Below, one piece after another: positions 1 to 14,904 of a stretch of DNA of 64,000 bases; position 1 is the first letter of the stretch, and the number at the start of each line of letters is the position of its first letter. Made by a program: the position numbers and the translations under genes. Under the pieces are notes generated by a model. That model worked only from the letters and a program-made list of their open reading frames with translations. It ran no database searches and had not been told where the DNA came from. Source of the DNA: Stenotrophomonas sp. WZN-1 (GTDB lineage: Bacteria > Pseudomonadota > Gammaproteobacteria > Xanthomonadales > Xanthomonadaceae); contig NZ_CP021768.1 of NCBI RefSeq assembly GCF_002192255.1, forward strand, positions 2,250,001 through 2,314,000, written 5' to 3'.

Positions 1-1491
1 ACTGTGGATGAAGGTCGCTCAAGCATCGACGAGTCAATGCTGACTGGTGAGCCTATTCCGGTTGAGAAGATGCCGGGGGAGCGTGTCATTGGCGCCACTC
101 TCAATGGCACCGGCAGCCTGATCGTCCGTGCCGACCAAGTAGGCTCCAGCACCGTGCTGGCGCAGATCGTGCAACTCGTTGCCCAGGCGCAGCGCTCGCG
201 TGCGCCCATGCAGCGCATGGCGGACAAAGTTGCGTACTGGTTCGTATTGGCCGTGCTGGGTGCAGCCGTGCTGACTTTGCTTGTCTGGGGCCTGTTCGGA
301 CCGGAGCCATCATGGACCTATGCGGTGCTCAATGCCGTGTCGGTACTGATCATTGCCTGTCCCTGTGCACTGGGCCTGGCCACGCCCATGTCGATCATGG
401 TTGCCACGGGGCGTGCGGCCCAGGCAGGTGTGCTGTTCCGCGACGCACAGGCCATAGAACAACTGCGCACTATCGACACCCTGATCGTTGACAAAACAGG
501 CACCCTGACCGAAGGGCGCCCCGCATTCAGGGATTCTATTTCTGCCGCCGGATACGATGGCGACACGCTGCTGCGCTTTGCTGGCAGCCTTGAGCAGGGC
601 AGCGAGCACCCGTTGGCCGAGGCGATTTTGACCGAAGCCCGGCGGCGCGGTCTGGCCTTGTCCGCAACGGACGATTTCGCATCCATCACCGGTCAAGGTG
701 TGCGTGGCCGTGTTGATGGCCACATGATTGCACTGGGCAATCAGGCGCTGATGGAAGCGACTGGTGCAGACATTGCGCCCGTGCTTGAACCCGCCGAGAA
801 CCTGCGCAAGGAGGGGGCAAGCGTGATGTACCTCGCTGTTGACGGGCGACTGGCTGGCGCGATCGCTGTCGCAGATCCAATCAAGCCCACCACATCGGCG
901 GCGCTGGACGCGCTGCGTGCCGAGGGCCTGATGTTGGTCATGGCCTCGGGTGATGCACTGGCAACAGCCGCAGCGGTGGGGCGCACGCTCGGCATCGAGG
1001 ATGTGCGAGGCGGAGTGCGTCCGCAGGACAAGGTCGCGCTGGTGAAGCAAATGCGGGCGCAAGGCCGCCGCGTAGCAATGGCCGGCGACGGAATAAACGA
1101 TGCGCCCGCGCTGGCTGCAGCCGATGTCGGTATTGCGATGGGCACTGGGACTGACGTGGCAATGTCCAGTGCACAGGTAACGTTGGTCAAGGGAGACCTG
1201 CGCAGGATCGTGCAGGCGCGAGCCATCTCCACTGCAGCTGTCGCCAACATGAAGCAGAACCTGGGTTTCGCCTTCATCTACAACGCTATCGGGGTGCCAA
1301 TCGCAGCCGGAGCGCTGTACCCGACTTTTGGGCTACTGCTCAGCCCAATGATCGCCGCCCTGGCGATGAGCCTCAGCTCGGTTTCAGTGGTGACCAACGC
1401 GTTGCGGTTGGCGAGAACCAGCACCCCTGAGCTCCCTTCACCCGATGACCGCCACGCTGAGCCGGTGCGCGGTACATCCTCTCATCACTGA
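1..1491 (+). CDS. copA: Copper-translocating P1B-type ATPase, 5' truncated by window edge
   Basis: The frame is open at base 1, so the N-terminal metal-binding domains and first helices lie outside the window. In order one sees the actuator motif TGEP (43-54), the CPx ion-translocation motif CPC followed by ALGLATP (from 358), the phosphorylation motif DKTGTLTEG (from 490), an SEHPLAEA motif typical of the P1B nucleotide-binding domain, the GDGINDAP hinge (from about 1084) and a last pair of membrane helices. CPC marks a P1B ATPase that exports soft metals, normally Cu(I) or Ag(I), from the cytoplasm. Copper is preferred because the next gene encodes a Met/His-rich periplasmic protein and a cus operon lies nearby. 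It could also serve silver. The C-terminus is complete. Confidence 0.93.
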   Translation, partial: TVDEGRSSIDESMLTGEPIPVEKMPGERVIGATLNGTGSLIVRADQVGSSTVLAQIVQLVAQAQRSRAPMQRMADKVAYWFVLAVLGAAVLTLLVWGLFGPEPSWTYAVLNAVSVLIIACPCALGLATPMSIMVATGRAAQAGVLFRDAQAIEQLRTIDTLIVDKTGTLTEGRPAFRDSISAAGYDGDTLLRFAGSLEQGSEHPLAEAILTEARRRGLALSATDDFASITGQGVRGRVDGHMIALGNQALMEATGADIAPVLEPAENLRKEGASVMYLAVDGRLAGAIAVADPIKPTTSAALDALRAEGLMLVMASGDALATAAAVGRTLGIEDVRGGVRPQDKVALVKQMRAQGRRVAMAGDGINDAPALAAADVGIAMGTGTDVAMSSAQVTLVKGDLRRIVQARAISTAAVANMKQNLGFAFIYNAIGVPIAAGALYPTFGLLLSPMIAALAMSLSSVSVVTNALRLARTSTPELPSPDDRHAEPVRGTSSHH

Positions 1492-1516
1492 CGGCTCTTT
1501 TCTCCTAGGATTTCCC

Positions 1517-1876
1517 ATGAAACGCGTTGCCCCACTTTCCCTGCTGACACTCTCCTTGATTGCCGGTCCCACCATGGCCGCGGATCAATCCACTCCTCCC
1601 CCAACGACCCAACCCAAAACCGAACACAGCCAGATGCAGCACGACCAGATGGACCACAGCAAGATGATGGACCACAACGATAAAGAACAACATAGCGGTC
1701 ATGGCCAACAGGATGCGGCACCCGGCGAATTCACTGCGCTGGACGCGAACAGGGATGGCAAACTCTCGAAGGCGGAGATGGCCAAGCACAAACTCGCGCC
1801 GCATTTCGGCATGCTTGACCTCGACAAGAACGGCTCCTTGAGTTCGGCAGAATTTGCAGCTGGCAAGACCATGTAG
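1517..1876 (+). CDS. Periplasmic Met/His-rich EF-hand protein
   Basis: A 119-residue protein with a clear Sec signal peptide (positive start, hydrophobic core, cleavage near TMAADQ). A Met/His/Asp/Gln-rich stretch (about residues 40-70, repeats such as HDQMDHSKMMDH) follows, then two EF-hand loops, DANRDGKLSKAE and DLDKNGSLSSAE. The first half is suited to binding copper or silver in the periplasm; the EF-hands suggest Ca2+ or another divalent metal. The ATG at 1517 is chosen because AGGA lies just upstream and the signal peptide begins there. It follows copA by 25 bp, so it is probably cotranscribed. The role in metal buffering is inferred from composition and context. Confidence 0.8.
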   Translation: MKRVAPLSLLTLSLIAGPTMAADQSTPPPTTQPKTEHSQMQHDQMDHSKMMDHNDKEQHSGHGQQDAAPGEFTALDANRDGKLSKAEMAKHKLAPHFGMLDLDKNGSLSSAEFAAGKTM

Positions 1877-1937
1877 TTATTGACGCGCGCAGGGGAGAAA
1901 AATCGCCCCTGCGCCGCCCTCAATCAGGAGCAATTCG

Positions 1938-2411
1938 ATGTCGAATCACCCTCCTTCCATGAACCATCGAAGCCACTACGCCCGCCTGATCGTCATGATG
2001 GTGCTTTCGTTCTTGGTGATGTACGCATTCATGTACGCAATGGTGGATCGTTGGGAGAATGTCTACGGAAACGTCAACCAGTTCTACATGGCAGGATTGA
2101 TGGCTTCTCCGATGTTGCTCATCGAAATTGTGCTGATGTCCACCATGTATCCGAATCGTAGGTGGAACGTCCTGCTTTGCCTCGGCGCATTGTTCTTCAT
2201 GGCCGCATGTTGGATTGGCATCCGCGAGCAGGCAGCCGTCAGCGACCGTCAATTCATACGGTCAATGATCCCCCATCATGCCGGCGCAATCTTGATGTGC
2301 GAGCAAACAAACCTAAGTGATCCTGAACTCCAGGCGCTATGCAACGAAATCGTCGACTCTCAACGTGCTGAAATCGCGCAGATGAAGGCGCTACTTGGGG
2401 AAGAGATCTAG
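1938..2411 (+). CDS. DUF305-like membrane protein
   Basis: A 157-residue protein with three predicted membrane segments (about residues 17-35, 48-68 and 75-92). A C-terminal soluble part carries the MIPHHAGAILM motif typical of DUF305 proteins, which are often found in copper and silver resistance islands. The His-His and Met residues of this motif are plausible metal ligands. The start has an AGGAG Shine-Dalgarno about 7 bases upstream. It lies 61 bp after the EF-hand gene, in the same direction and probably in the same operon. Its biochemical function is not established. Confidence 0.78.
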   Translation: MSNHPPSMNHRSHYARLIVMMVLSFLVMYAFMYAMVDRWENVYGNVNQFYMAGLMASPMLLIEIVLMSTMYPNRRWNVLLCLGALFFMAACWIGIREQAAVSDRQFIRSMIPHHAGAILMCEQTNLSDPELQALCNEIVDSQRAEIAQMKALLGEEI

Positions 2412-2419
2412 CCGGTTAT

Positions 2420-2700
2420 TCAGGGCAACGCTTGAACATGGACCGGCTGCATATCTCGCCCAAAACCCGCTATGTGCCGTGAGTTCGCTAGGTGGAACCT
2501 CAGCTCCCCGACGCCCAAGCGCAGCCGCCGATGTAGGCAGGCGCATACGGCGGTAGCGCCTGCCCGAGCGTGCAGACGCTGCAGTGGGACGATCTGCTCG
2601 TAGTAGCGGATGATCGACAGATGTCCCTTGCTGGTGTCGGCAGCCTCACTAGTTTCATTCGTAGTACGCTTGACTCCGTAGCGGCTACGGACTTTACGCT
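2420..2700 (-). pseudogene. Decayed MerR-family regulator remnant
   Basis: On the minus strand the translation contains SIIRYYEQIVPL, the hallmark of the MerR winged-helix domain, followed after a shortened stretch by RLRLGVGELRFHL, which resembles the second part of that domain. The normal N-terminal helix, the GYR(V/I)Y segment and the sensor C-terminus are missing, so this looks like a deleted or frameshifted regulator gene. It fills the otherwise empty 330 bp between the DUF305 gene and the FTR1 gene. The match is by eye; a database search of all three minus frames would settle it. Confidence 0.4.
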
Positions 2701-2748
2701 GTACCCGTACCCGCCGCCACTCCGGCAGCGCCGCCGCGTGTGACGACA

Positions 2749-4707
2749 ATGCCACTGCCCATCGCCTTGATTCGCTACTGCCTGATTGCCTTGCTGATCG
2801 GCTGGGTTTTGCCCGCTTCCGCTCAGGCGGAGCCCGCCGCAGCAGACCTGCGCCAAACGTGGCAGATGCTCGATTACATCGCGGTCGACTACCCCGGCGC
2901 GGTCCAGGCCGGCCGCGTTATTGCCCCCAGTGAATACGCCGAAATGCGCGAGTTTGCGGGCGCGGTGCGCAGTCAGCTGGCAGCATTGCCCGGTGGCCAG
3001 AACCAGCACGAGTTGACGGCCCAGGCCGAACTCCTGGTCCAGGCAGTCGCAGAGAAGGCCGACCCTACGCAAGTGGCAACGTTGGCGCGCGGGCTCGGCA
3101 CGGCGCTGTTGGCTCGCTACCCGATCGGCGCTGTTCCGGCGAGCCCGCCGAGGACCTCCCAGGCCGCGTCCATCTACAGCCAGCATTGCGCGGCCTGCCA
3201 CGGCCCCACAGGTCACGGTGATGGCCCCACCGCGCAAGCGTTAAGGCCGCCGCCGATCGCGTTCACCGATGCCACTCGCGCCGCGCAGCGCACCCCGCTT
3301 TCGTTGTACGAGGTCATTTCCCAGGGTGTGCCGGGTACCGGCATGGTCAGCTTCTCTGGGCTATCAGAAAGTGATCGCTGGGCGTTGGCATTCTATGTGG
3401 GCAGCTTGGGGTACTCCTCGCAAGCCAAGGCTCAAGGTGAGGCGTTATGGCGCACCAGTGCCGAGGCCCATACGCACATTCCCTCGCTCGAAGCGCTGAC
3501 ACGCACGCGAGAGGCCGATCTTGCCACCACGATGCCCGCCGATCAGGCAAACGCGATCATCGCCTACCTGCGTTCGCAGCCACAGGCTGTTAACGAAGCG
3601 GCACCAGGAGCCGATCGCTTTGCGGTGGCGCGGCAGCGACTGGCCGCCAGCCAGCGCGCTTACGCTGCTGAGGACCTGGCCCAAGCCAAAAAGCTTGCGC
3701 TCTCGTCCTATCTTGATGGTGTAGAGCCACTTGAGCCGACGCTGGCCACGCGCAATCCGTCATTGCTGCGAGAGATCGAAACGGCCATGGCAGGCTACCG
3801 CGCGCAGCTGGATCAGCACGCCCCGGCGGCTGACGTGGCCGTGCAGGCGGCGCAAATTGCCCAGCTGTTTGATCGGGCGGACGTGGCGCTGCAGGACACC
3901 CGAATAGAGGCCAGTACCGCGTTTCTGGGCAGCTTTACCATCCTGGTACGCGAAGGACTGGAAGCGCTGCTGATCGTGATTGGCATCGTGGCATTCTTGC
4001 GTAAAGCCGAGCGGTCGGATGTGTTGCCGTATGTGCATGCGGGTTGGATCTGCGCGTTGTTGGCAGGCGCAGCGACCTGGGCAGTGGCCACTTACTTCGT
4101 CGATATCAGCGGTGCGAACCGGGAGGTCACTGAGGGCGTCTCGGCCTTGTTCGCTGCCGCTGTCCTGCTCAGCGTAGGCATCTGGATGCACCAAAAGAGC
4201 CTTGCAGGACGGTGGCAGGAGTACCTGCACGCCAAGCTGACGACTGCGCTGACACGGCGCTCGGCTGTTTTGCTGTTCATGCTGGCCTTTGTCGCGGTGT
4301 ACCGCGAGGTGTTTGAGTCGATCTTGTTCTACATCGCGATGTGGAGCGATCAGGCGTCCACCGCCATCCTCGCAGGCTTGGTGGCGGGAATCGCGGTGTT
4401 GGCTGCGGTGGCGTATTGGATGCTGCGCATGAGCAGGCGGCTGCCGATTGGCCGGTTCTTTTCGATCAGCTCGATTCTCATCGCGGTGATGGCGGTCATC
4501 CTGATCGGTAAAGGCGTGGCCGCGTTGCAGGAAGCGGGCTGGATATCTCAAACACCGCTCGCGTTGCCGCGCATCGAATGGATCGGCCTGTATCCCACCT
4601 GGCAGTCGCTGCTGGCGCAGGTATTGGTAGGCACCGCCGCCATCGTGGGGTTCCTCGCCAATGCCCGTTCCGGTGTACGCAGGCGACCAGGCGCAAACAA
4701 GCAATGA
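2749..4707 (+). CDS. Cytochrome c-FTR1 family iron permease fusion
   Basis: A protein of about 652 residues. A Sec signal peptide (cleavage near ASAQA) is followed by a helical periplasmic region and then a class I cytochrome c domain with the haem motif CAACHG (TGC at 3187) and an axial-Met candidate in GTGMVSFSG. A second periplasmic helical region precedes seven membrane helices of the FTR1/EfeU type. Two REXXE-like motifs, REGLE (about 3950) and REVFE (about 4306), are the iron-binding signatures of this family. The architecture couples periplasmic oxidation to Fe3+ import. It sits inside a metal-resistance block, so another metal is possible. A GTG at 2740 is an alternative start in the same frame. 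Confidence 0.82.
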   Translation: MPLPIALIRYCLIALLIGWVLPASAQAEPAAADLRQTWQMLDYIAVDYPGAVQAGRVIAPSEYAEMREFAGAVRSQLAALPGGQNQHELTAQAELLVQAVAEKADPTQVATLARGLGTALLARYPIGAVPASPPRTSQAASIYSQHCAACHGPTGHGDGPTAQALRPPPIAFTDATRAAQRTPLSLYEVISQGVPGTGMVSFSGLSESDRWALAFYVGSLGYSSQAKAQGEALWRTSAEAHTHIPSLEALTRTREADLATTMPADQANAIIAYLRSQPQAVNEAAPGADRFAVARQRLAASQRAYAAEDLAQAKKLALSSYLDGVEPLEPTLATRNPSLLREIETAMAGYRAQLDQHAPAADVAVQAAQIAQLFDRADVALQDTRIEASTAFLGSFTILVREGLEALLIVIGIVAFLRKAERSDVLPYVHAGWICALLAGAATWAVATYFVDISGANREVTEGVSALFAAAVLLSVGIWMHQKSLAGRWQEYLHAKLTTALTRRSAVLLFMLAFVAVYREVFESILFYIAMWSDQASTAILAGLVAGIAVLAAVAYWMLRMSRRLPIGRFFSISSILIAVMAVILIGKGVAALQEAGWISQTPLALPRIEWIGLYPTWQSLLAQVLVGTAAIVGFLANARSGVRRRPGANKQ

Positions 4708-4731
4708 AACAACACAGCAGAGGACCATGAC

Positions 4732-5349
4732 ATGAGTGATTGCGGGTGCCACCACGAAGCCAAGAACAAGGAGGAGCGGCGCATCCTCTGGATCGCCTTG
4801 GTGCTGAATGCAGCGATGGCCGTGATCGGCGGCATTGCCGGCTGGATTGCCCATTCCACCGGCCTGCTGGCCGACGCCCTGGACATGCTGTCCGACGCCA
4901 CTGCCTATGCCATTGGCCTGGTCGCCATCGGGCGCACAGCCCGCTTCAAGGCCAATGCCGCGTGGGTCAGCGGCAGCGTACTGCTGGTACTGGGGGTGGG
5001 CGTGTTGGTCGAGGTCGGCCGTCGCGTAATGTTCGGCGCCGAGCCGGTCAGTGGCTGGATGATCGGGACCGCCCTGCTGTCGCTGGTGGTCAATATGACC
5101 GTGCTGCGCATGCTGGCGCCGCTGAAGTCCGGCGAAGTGCATCTGCGAGCCACCTGGCTGTTCACCCGGGCTGATGTGGTCGCCAATGTTGGCGTGGTCC
5201 TGGCCGGCCTGCTGGTCTGGTGGCTGGCCAGTCCGTTCCCGGATTTCGTGATCGGCGCCCTGATCGGCCTGTACGTGATCAAGGAGGCCTTCGAGATCTT
5301 GGGTGATGCCCGCCGGGCACGTGCCGACGCGCGCAAGACGGCTGCATGA
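4732..5349 (+). CDS. Cation diffusion facilitator family transporter
   Basis: A 205-residue inner-membrane protein beginning MSDCGCHHE, a Cys/His-rich cytosolic tail. About six membrane helices follow. Motifs HSTGLLADALDMLSDA in helix II and RATWLFTRADVVANVG in helix V carry the paired Asp/His ligands of CDF metal exporters. The usual C-terminal cytosolic domain is absent, as in the short CDF clade common next to czc operons. The substrate is probably Zn2+, Co2+ or Cd2+. It lies 24 bp after the FTR1 gene and overlaps the next start codon (ATGA), so it is translationally coupled to the czc genes. Confidence 0.82.
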   Translation: MSDCGCHHEAKNKEERRILWIALVLNAAMAVIGGIAGWIAHSTGLLADALDMLSDATAYAIGLVAIGRTARFKANAAWVSGSVLLVLGVGVLVEVGRRVMFGAEPVSGWMIGTALLSLVVNMTVLRMLAPLKSGEVHLRATWLFTRADVVANVGVVLAGLLVWWLASPFPDFVIGALIGLYVIKEAFEILGDARRARADARKTAA

Positions 5350-5702
5350 CCAGGCTTGGCTGGCTGGGTTCTGGCCTGCGCTGGCTCCTGCTGGCGCACT
5401 TGGCCGTGGGTCTGGTGGCGCAGCCGGTGCTGGCAATGGTCGGCGAGCTACATGTTCAAACCCATCTGGCCACTGCCGACCGCGGCCCGGCAGTGTCGCC
5501 GCCAGCTGCCGAGCGTGGCATAGACGTTGCCCTGCACCGGCTTCAGCAGCTGGTGCTGTGTTGCGGCCAAGCCGTGCCGGCCCCTGAGATCCTGCTGGCC
5601 GTGGCGGACATCGGCCGGTATTTGCCCGTACTGAACGCCGATACGCCGACGTATCCGCACGCACACCCGATTGCGCCATTCCGACCGCCGATCGCAGGGT
5701 GA
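5346..5702 (+). CDS. Small exported CzcI-like protein
   Basis: A 118-residue protein with an N-terminal signal peptide or single helix (about residues 10-30). The mature part holds a CC pair (LVLCCGQ) and ends in a His/Pro-rich tail (HAHPIAPFRPP). Its start overlaps the CDF stop codon (ATGA) and it precedes czcC, the position occupied by czcI-type genes in czc operons. Sequence similarity to CzcI is only general (size, export signal, His-rich end), so the name is positional. A role in periplasmic metal sensing or modulation of efflux is inferred. Confidence 0.55.
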   Translation: MTRLGWLGSGLRWLLLAHLAVGLVAQPVLAMVGELHVQTHLATADRGPAVSPPAAERGIDVALHRLQQLVLCCGQAVPAPEILLAVADIGRYLPVLNADTPTYPHAHPIAPFRPPIAG

Positions 5703-5758
5703 GGTCGGCCGGCATGCGCCGGGCCCCTGTCGATATCGAGAACCTTCGGAGTACTTCC

Positions 5759-7035
5759 ATGCATGTGCGATTGGCGGCTATAGCCGCATGGCTGCTGTTG
5801 GGCGGCGCGGTGACGACGCCGGCGGCGGCCGCCGAGTTGATGACCTTGGAAGACGCGTTCGCGCGCGTGGCCCAAACCCACCCCGAGCTGCGCCTGGTCG
5901 ATGCGCGGGCCACCGTGCTCGCTGCCGAGCGCGATCAGGCGGTGCAGCGCCCACCGTGGACGGTCGGTGCCGAGGTCGAAAATGCCTTAGGCACGGGCGC
6001 GGCCCGTGGCCTGGACAGCGCGGAGTTGACCTTGAGCCTGAGCTCGGTCCTGGAGCGCGGCGGCAAGCTCGACGCCCGCCGCACCTTGGCCCAAAGCCGG
6101 ATTGATGCACTGGCCGTGCAGCGCGAGACCGGGCGGCTGGACCTGCTCGCCGAGACGGCGCAGCGCTATTTGGCCGTTGTCGGTGCCGACCGGCAACGCA
6201 GCTTGGCGGACATGGATGTTGGCCAGCGCCAGCGAACCGTGGCCGCTGCCCGGCAGCGCCTGCAGGCTGGCGCGTCGCCCGAGTCGGTGCTGCTGACCGC
6301 GCAGGCGGCGCTGGCGCGCGCAGAGTTGACCCGTGATCGCGCCGAGCAGCAGCGAATCGCCGCCCGTCAGCACCTGGCCGCACTGTGGGGCGAACGGGCT
6401 CCCGGCTTCGAGGTGGCGGCGGCCGATCCCATGGCCTTGCCGGCGATCGCGTCTATGCAGACGCTGGCCGAGGAATTGGAGCGCACTCCCGAGTTGGCGC
6501 AGTTTGCCGACGCCGGCCGGATCGCGCAGGCACGACTGCAGCTGGTGCGTTCGGCGGCCTCACCGGACCTGTCCTGGCAGCTCGGCGTGCGCCGCCTGCA
6601 GGAGACCGACGACACCGCGCTGGTGGCCAGCCTGTCCATGCCGCTGGGCAGCCGCAGCCGCGCACAGCCGGGGATCCGCGCGGGCGAAGCCGAGCTGGAG
6701 GTTCTGACGATCGAACGCGAGGCCAAGGGCCTGTCGCTGTATTCCACGCTGGTTGAGGCCCATGGCCGCTATACGGTGGCGCAGGCCGAGGTGGCACGGC
6801 TGCAAGGCGAGGTGCTGCCGAAGCTGACCCGGGCTGAGCAAGCCGCCGAGCGCGCCTATCGCGCCGGCGCGATCAGCTACCTGGAATGGGCACAGTTGCA
6901 GTCCGAACGCACGGCCATGGCCCAGCAGCAGCTGGACGTGGCGCTCGATGCGCAGCGCGCCCTGATCGAAATTCAACGACTGACCGGCCAGGCGTTTGTA
7001 ACGCCGCCGTCGGCCGCATCCATTGGAGAAACCCC

Positions 7036-7039
<4 letters not shown>
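5759..7039 (+). CDS. czcC: TolC-family outer-membrane efflux protein (CzcC type)
   Basis: About 426 residues with a signal peptide ending near AAAAEL, followed by two repeats of the OEP coiled-coil fold. The start of the mature protein, LMTLEDAFARVAQTHPEL, is typical of CzcC proteins. It forms the outer-membrane channel of the tripartite RND pump. The ATG at 5759 is preferred over an upstream in-frame ATG at 5714 because it has CGGAG about 7 bases ahead and directly precedes the signal peptide. Its TGA overlaps the ATG of the adaptor gene. Confidence 0.88.
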
Positions 7040-11165
<4,126 letters not shown>

Positions 11166-11189
11166 AACACCTGATAGGCCACAAAGACA

Positions 11190-11219
11190 TTCGAGAGGCG
11201 GCCTAAGCCGCCTCTCGAA
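11190..11219. terminator. Bidirectional hairpin between czc and cus operons
   Basis: A perfect 13-bp inverted repeat (TTCGAGAGGCGGC / GCCGCCTCTCGAA) with a CTAA loop lies between two convergent operons, 24 bp after czcA and 7 bp from the cusF stop. There is no strong T-run, so termination may be factor-assisted or the hairpin may mainly protect the 3' ends. Confidence 0.75.
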
Positions 11220-11226
11220 GCGTGCA

Positions 11227-11637
11227 TCACTGCTGCTGCACGATCTTGGTAATGGTCGCGTCCATGGCCTTGGCTTGAAATTCGAATTGGACCTTTTGTC
11301 CCACCTGCACCGAGGCGATCTGTTCTGGCGTTGCTTTAAATCCCATCGTCATAGCCGGCCAAGCTAGTGCTTCTACGGGGCCATGGGCGATGGTGATCTT
11401 GCCTGTGTCAGCGGCAATGGATTCAACCGTCCCCGTCGCGGAAGCGATCTTGGCCGGCTGCGCCATATCGCCCGATGTAGATTTCACCGCATCGGCCATC
11501 TGCGCGTGTTCACTAGCGGGCATCGCCATATCGGCGGCGGCCGCGTCCTTGGCGGTAGCCGTGTCGCTACTGGGCGCTTGCGAGCAGGCCGCCAGCAGCA
11601 GCGCGGTCAGGGTGGGAACGATAAGTGTCAGTTTCAT
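11227..11637 (-). CDS. cusF: CusF-type periplasmic copper/silver-binding lipoprotein
   Basis: A 136-residue protein with a lipobox (LAACSQ) and an Ala/Met/His-rich linker. A C-terminal CusF domain contains IAHGPVEAL and AWPAMTMGF, the His, Trp and two Met residues that bind Cu(I)/Ag(I) in CusF. It ends with VQFEFQAK, typical of the OB fold. The start has GGAG in a good position. It is the last gene of the cus operon, about 100 bp after cusA, and would hand metal to CusB. Confidence 0.88.
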   Translation of the reverse strand: MKLTLIVPTLTALLLAACSQAPSSDTATAKDAAAADMAMPASEHAQMADAVKSTSGDMAQPAKIASATGTVESIAADTGKITIAHGPVEALAWPAMTMGFKATPEQIASVQVGQKVQFEFQAKAMDATITKIVQQQ

Positions 11638-11739
11638 AGGGATCTCCTCGGGTTGAAGGTTGATTGGACTGCGGATCAGTACGGCAGCAGTGCAGTCGGT
11701 CTGCCGCCGCAACTTCAAAATGAGCGGATTGAACGCGCC

Positions 11740-14700
11740 TCACGTCGCGACGTCCGGCGGCGGTGCCGCGCGTGAAGTTCGGGACAAGGCGCGACCCTGC
11801 AGCAGGCGGAACGCGGCCGGAATCACCAGCATGGACAGCAGCGGCGCGGTGACCATGCCGCCGATCATCGGCGCGGCGATGCGCTGCATCACTTCCGAAC
11901 CGGCACCGCTGCCAATGAACAACGGAAACAAGCCCGCTAGAATCACGGCGACCGTCATTGCCTTGGGCCGCACGCGCAGCACCGCGCCTTCGCGGATTGC
12001 CGCTTCCAGTGTGGCGACCGTGGCCGGCTCGCCTGCGGCCAGCCGATGCTCCCAAGCCTGCCGCAGGTACAGCAGCATGATCACGCCGAACTCGGCGGCG
12101 ACGCCGCCCAGCGCGATGAAGCCGATCATCGTTGCGATCGACACGGCATGCCCAAGAATCCAGATCAGCCACAGCCCGCCGACCAATGCCAGCGGCAGGC
12201 TGAGCAGGATGATGGCGACCTCGCCGAAGCGGCGGAACACCAACCAGAGCACCAGGAAAATGATCGCCAGCGCCGCCGGCACGACCCACTGCAATCGCGC
12301 CACGGCGCGTTGCAGGTATTCGTATTGGCCAGACCAGGCGAGGCCGTAGCCCGGCGGAAGTTGCACTTGCTTACCGACGGCCTGCTGCAGGTCGGCGACT
12401 ACAGAGCCCAGATCGCGGCCGGCGACATCGACATAGACGTAGCCGACCAGGCGGCCGTTATCGCTTTTGAGCATGGGCGGACCGGGGCTGAGCGACACGT
12501 CGGCCACCTGTCCCAACGTCAATTGCACGCCACCCGGTGCAACCAATGGCAGTTGCACCAGCGCATCCAACGAGTCGCGCTCAACGCGTGGGTAACGCAG
12601 GACGATCGGATAGCGCTCGCGGCCTTCGATGGTCTCGCCAATGGGGTCGCCGCCAACGATGGTAGCGATCAGCCGTTGTAGTTCGGCCTGACTCAAGCCA
12701 TAGCGCGCTGCCGCGTCCGGCCGGATGCGAACATCAACATAGCGCCCACCGGTGACGCGCTCGGCCAACGCCGAGCTCACGCCGGGGACGGTCTTGGCCA
12801 CGCGTTCCACCTGGGCACTGAGCCGCTCGATGACGTCGATATCTGGCCCCGATACCTTGACGCCGATCGGGCTCTTGATGCCAGTGGCGAGCATGTCGAT
12901 GCGGTTGCGGATCGGTGGCACCCACAGATTGGTCAGGCCCGGCACTTTCACCGCCGCGTCAAGTTCGGCGCGCAGTCTTTCTGGCGTCATGCCCGGCCGC
13001 CACTGATCGCGCGGCTTGAACGTCACCGTGGTCTCGAACATCTCGATCGGCGCTGAGTCAGTGGCGGTGTCGGCACGGCCCGCCTTGCCGAACACATGCG
13101 CGACCTCGGGCACGGTCTTGATCATCCGGTCGGAGAGCTGCAGCAGCTGGCGCGCCTTGTCCGCCGATAGTCCTGGCAGTGCCGTTGGCATGTACAGCAG
13201 CGTGCCTTCCTCCAGCGGCGGCATGAACTCGCTGCCGACGCGGGCGTACGGAATCAGCGTCAGCACCAGAAGGGCACCGCTCAAGCCCAAAGTCAGGCGC
13301 GGATGTAGCAGCACCCAATCCAGCACCGGCCGGTAGCCGGCGATCAGCACGCGGTTGATCGGGTTCTGGGCTTCAGGGCGAATGCGGCCGCGGATCAGGT
13401 AACCCATCAGCACCGGAATCAGCGTCACCGACAAGCCGGCCGCGGCTGCCATCGCATAGGTCTTGGTGTAGGCCAGCGGCGCGAACAAGCGGCCTTCCTG
13501 CGCCTGCAACGCGAACACTGGAACGAACGACAGCGTGATCACCAGCAGGCTGGCGAACAGTGCCGGACCGACCTCGGACGCGGCTTGCGCCATCAGTTGC
13601 CAGCGGGCATCCCCCTCCGGCTCGCGGCCGTGCTCTCCCCGCCAGTGCTCCAGATGCTTGTGCGCGTTCTCAATCATCACCACGGCCGCATCCACCATCG
13701 CGCCAATAGCGATGGCAATGCCACCCAACGACAGCAGATTGGCGGTGATGCCCTGCTGGTGCATGACGATGAAGGCAGCCAACACGCCCAGCGGCAACGT
13801 AATCACTGCCACCAGCGCCGAACGCAGATGCCACAGGAACAGTGCGCACACCAGCGCGACGACCAGGAACTCCTCGCCGAGCTTATGGGTGAGGTTGCGT
13901 ACCGCCTCATGGATCAGCTCGGAGCGGTCGTAGACCGGCACGATCTCTACGCCCTTCGGCAAGCTGGCCTGCAATTGCTTCAATCGCGCCTTGACGTTCT
14001 CAATGGCGGTCAGCGCGTCCTTGCCGGTGCGCAGTACGACCACCCCGCCGGCGACTTCACCGTCGCCGTCCAACTCGGCGATGCCACGGCGGAAGGTCGG
14101 CCCACGGGTGATGGTCGCCACATCGCCCAGCAGCACCGGCACGCCGTCCGCAGCGCTCGTGATCGGCACCTGCTCGAACGCGGCCTGACTGCGCAGGTAG
14201 CCCTCGCTGCGCACCATCAGCTCGGCTTCGCCTTGTTCGATGACCGAACCGCCGGTGGCGCCGTTGGCAGCGCCTACCGCTTCGATCAGCTGCGCCACGG
14301 TCAAACCACGAGCGGCCAGCGCCTGCGGGTCCGGTACGATCTGCCAGGCGCGCACGGCGCCGCCGACACTGGCAACCTCGGCCACATCGGGGATGGTCTT
14401 GAGCTCGTAGCGCAGGAACCAGTCCTGCAATGCCCGCAGTTGGCCGAGATCGTGTTGGCCGGTGCGGTCGACCAACGCGTATTGGTAGATCCAACCCAAG
14501 CCGGTCGCGTCCGGCCCCAGCGCCGGGCTCACGCCTTGCGGCAGTCGATCACGCACCTGGCTGAGGTATTCCAGTACCCGCGAACGCGCCCAGTACAGAT
14601 CGGTAGCATCGTCGAACAGGATATAGACGAAAGAATCACCGAAGAACGAAAACCCGCGTACGGCCTTGACCCCCGGCACCGACAACATGGTCGTCGCCAA

Positions 14701-14904
14701 CGGATAGGTGACCTGGTCTTCGACGATGCGCGGCGTCTGGCCAGGCCATTGCGTGCGGATGATTACCTGCGTGTCGGACAGGTCGGGCAGCGCATCCAAT
14801 GGCGTTTGCCGCACCGACCACACGCCAGCGATGGCGAGCAGTGCAGCCGCCATCAGCACCAGCACGCGGTTGGCGATGCTAGCGTGGATCAGGCGGGCGA
14901 TCAC
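11740..14904 (-). CDS. cusA: Cu(I)/Ag(I) efflux RND pump CusA
   Basis: A 1054-residue RND pump. Typical CusA segments are visible: [18 protein letters not shown] near the N-terminus, [20 protein letters not shown], the helix IV region [18 protein letters not shown], and [20 protein letters not shown] in the second loop. These mark the monovalent-metal (Cu/Ag) subgroup. The GTG at 14904 is taken as start because GGAGG stands 7 bases upstream. It overlaps the cusB stop by four bases, so translation is coupled. It pumps with CusB and CusC across the envelope. Confidence 0.92.
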   Translation of the reverse strand: MIARLIHASIANRVLVLMAAALLAIAGVWSVRQTPLDALPDLSDTQVIIRTQWPGQTPRIVEDQVTYPLATTMLSVPGVKAVRGFSFFGDSFVYILFDDATDLYWARSRVLEYLSQVRDRLPQGVSPALGPDATGLGWIYQYALVDRTGQHDLGQLRALQDWFLRYELKTIPDVAEVASVGGAVRAWQIVPDPQALAARGLTVAQLIEAVGAANGATGGSVIEQGEAELMVRSEGYLRSQAAFEQVPITSAADGVPVLLGDVATITRGPTFRRGIAELDGDGEVAGGVVVLRTGKDALTAIENVKARLKQLQASLPKGVEIVPVYDRSELIHEAVRNLTHKLGEEFLVVALVCALFLWHLRSALVAVITLPLGVLAAFIVMHQQGITANLLSLGGIAIAIGAMVDAAVVMIENAHKHLEHWRGEHGREPEGDARWQLMAQAASEVGPALFASLLVITLSFVPVFALQAQEGRLFAPLAYTKTYAMAAAAGLSVTLIPVLMGYLIRGRIRPEAQNPINRVLIAGYRPVLDWVLLHPRLTLGLSGALLVLTLIPYARVGSEFMPPLEEGTLLYMPTALPGLSADKARQLLQLSDRMIKTVPEVAHVFGKAGRADTATDSAPIEMFETTVTFKPRDQWRPGMTPERLRAELDAAVKVPGLTNLWVPPIRNRIDMLATGIKSPIGVKVSGPDIDVIERLSAQVERVAKTVPGVSSALAERVTGGRYVDVRIRPDAAARYGLSQAELQRLIATIVGGDPIGETIEGRERYPIVLRYPRVERDSLDALVQLPLVAPGGVQLTLGQVADVSLSPGPPMLKSDNGRLVGYVYVDVAGRDLGSVVADLQQAVGKQVQLPPGYGLAWSGQYEYLQRAVARLQWVVPAALAIIFLVLWLVFRRFGEVAIILLSLPLALVGGLWLIWILGHAVSIATMIGFIALGGVAAEFGVIMLLYLRQAWEHRLAAGEPATVATLEAAIREGAVLRVRPKAMTVAVILAGLFPLFIGSGAGSEVMQRIAAPMIGGMVTAPLLSMLVIPAAFRLLQGRALSRTSRAAPPPDVAT

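Noticed and set aside
3760..5913. 717-codon minus-strand ORF and similar long antisense frames (for example 9399-10661)
   Set aside because: They are antisense shadows of high-GC genes (FTR1, CDF, czcA) with implausible composition.
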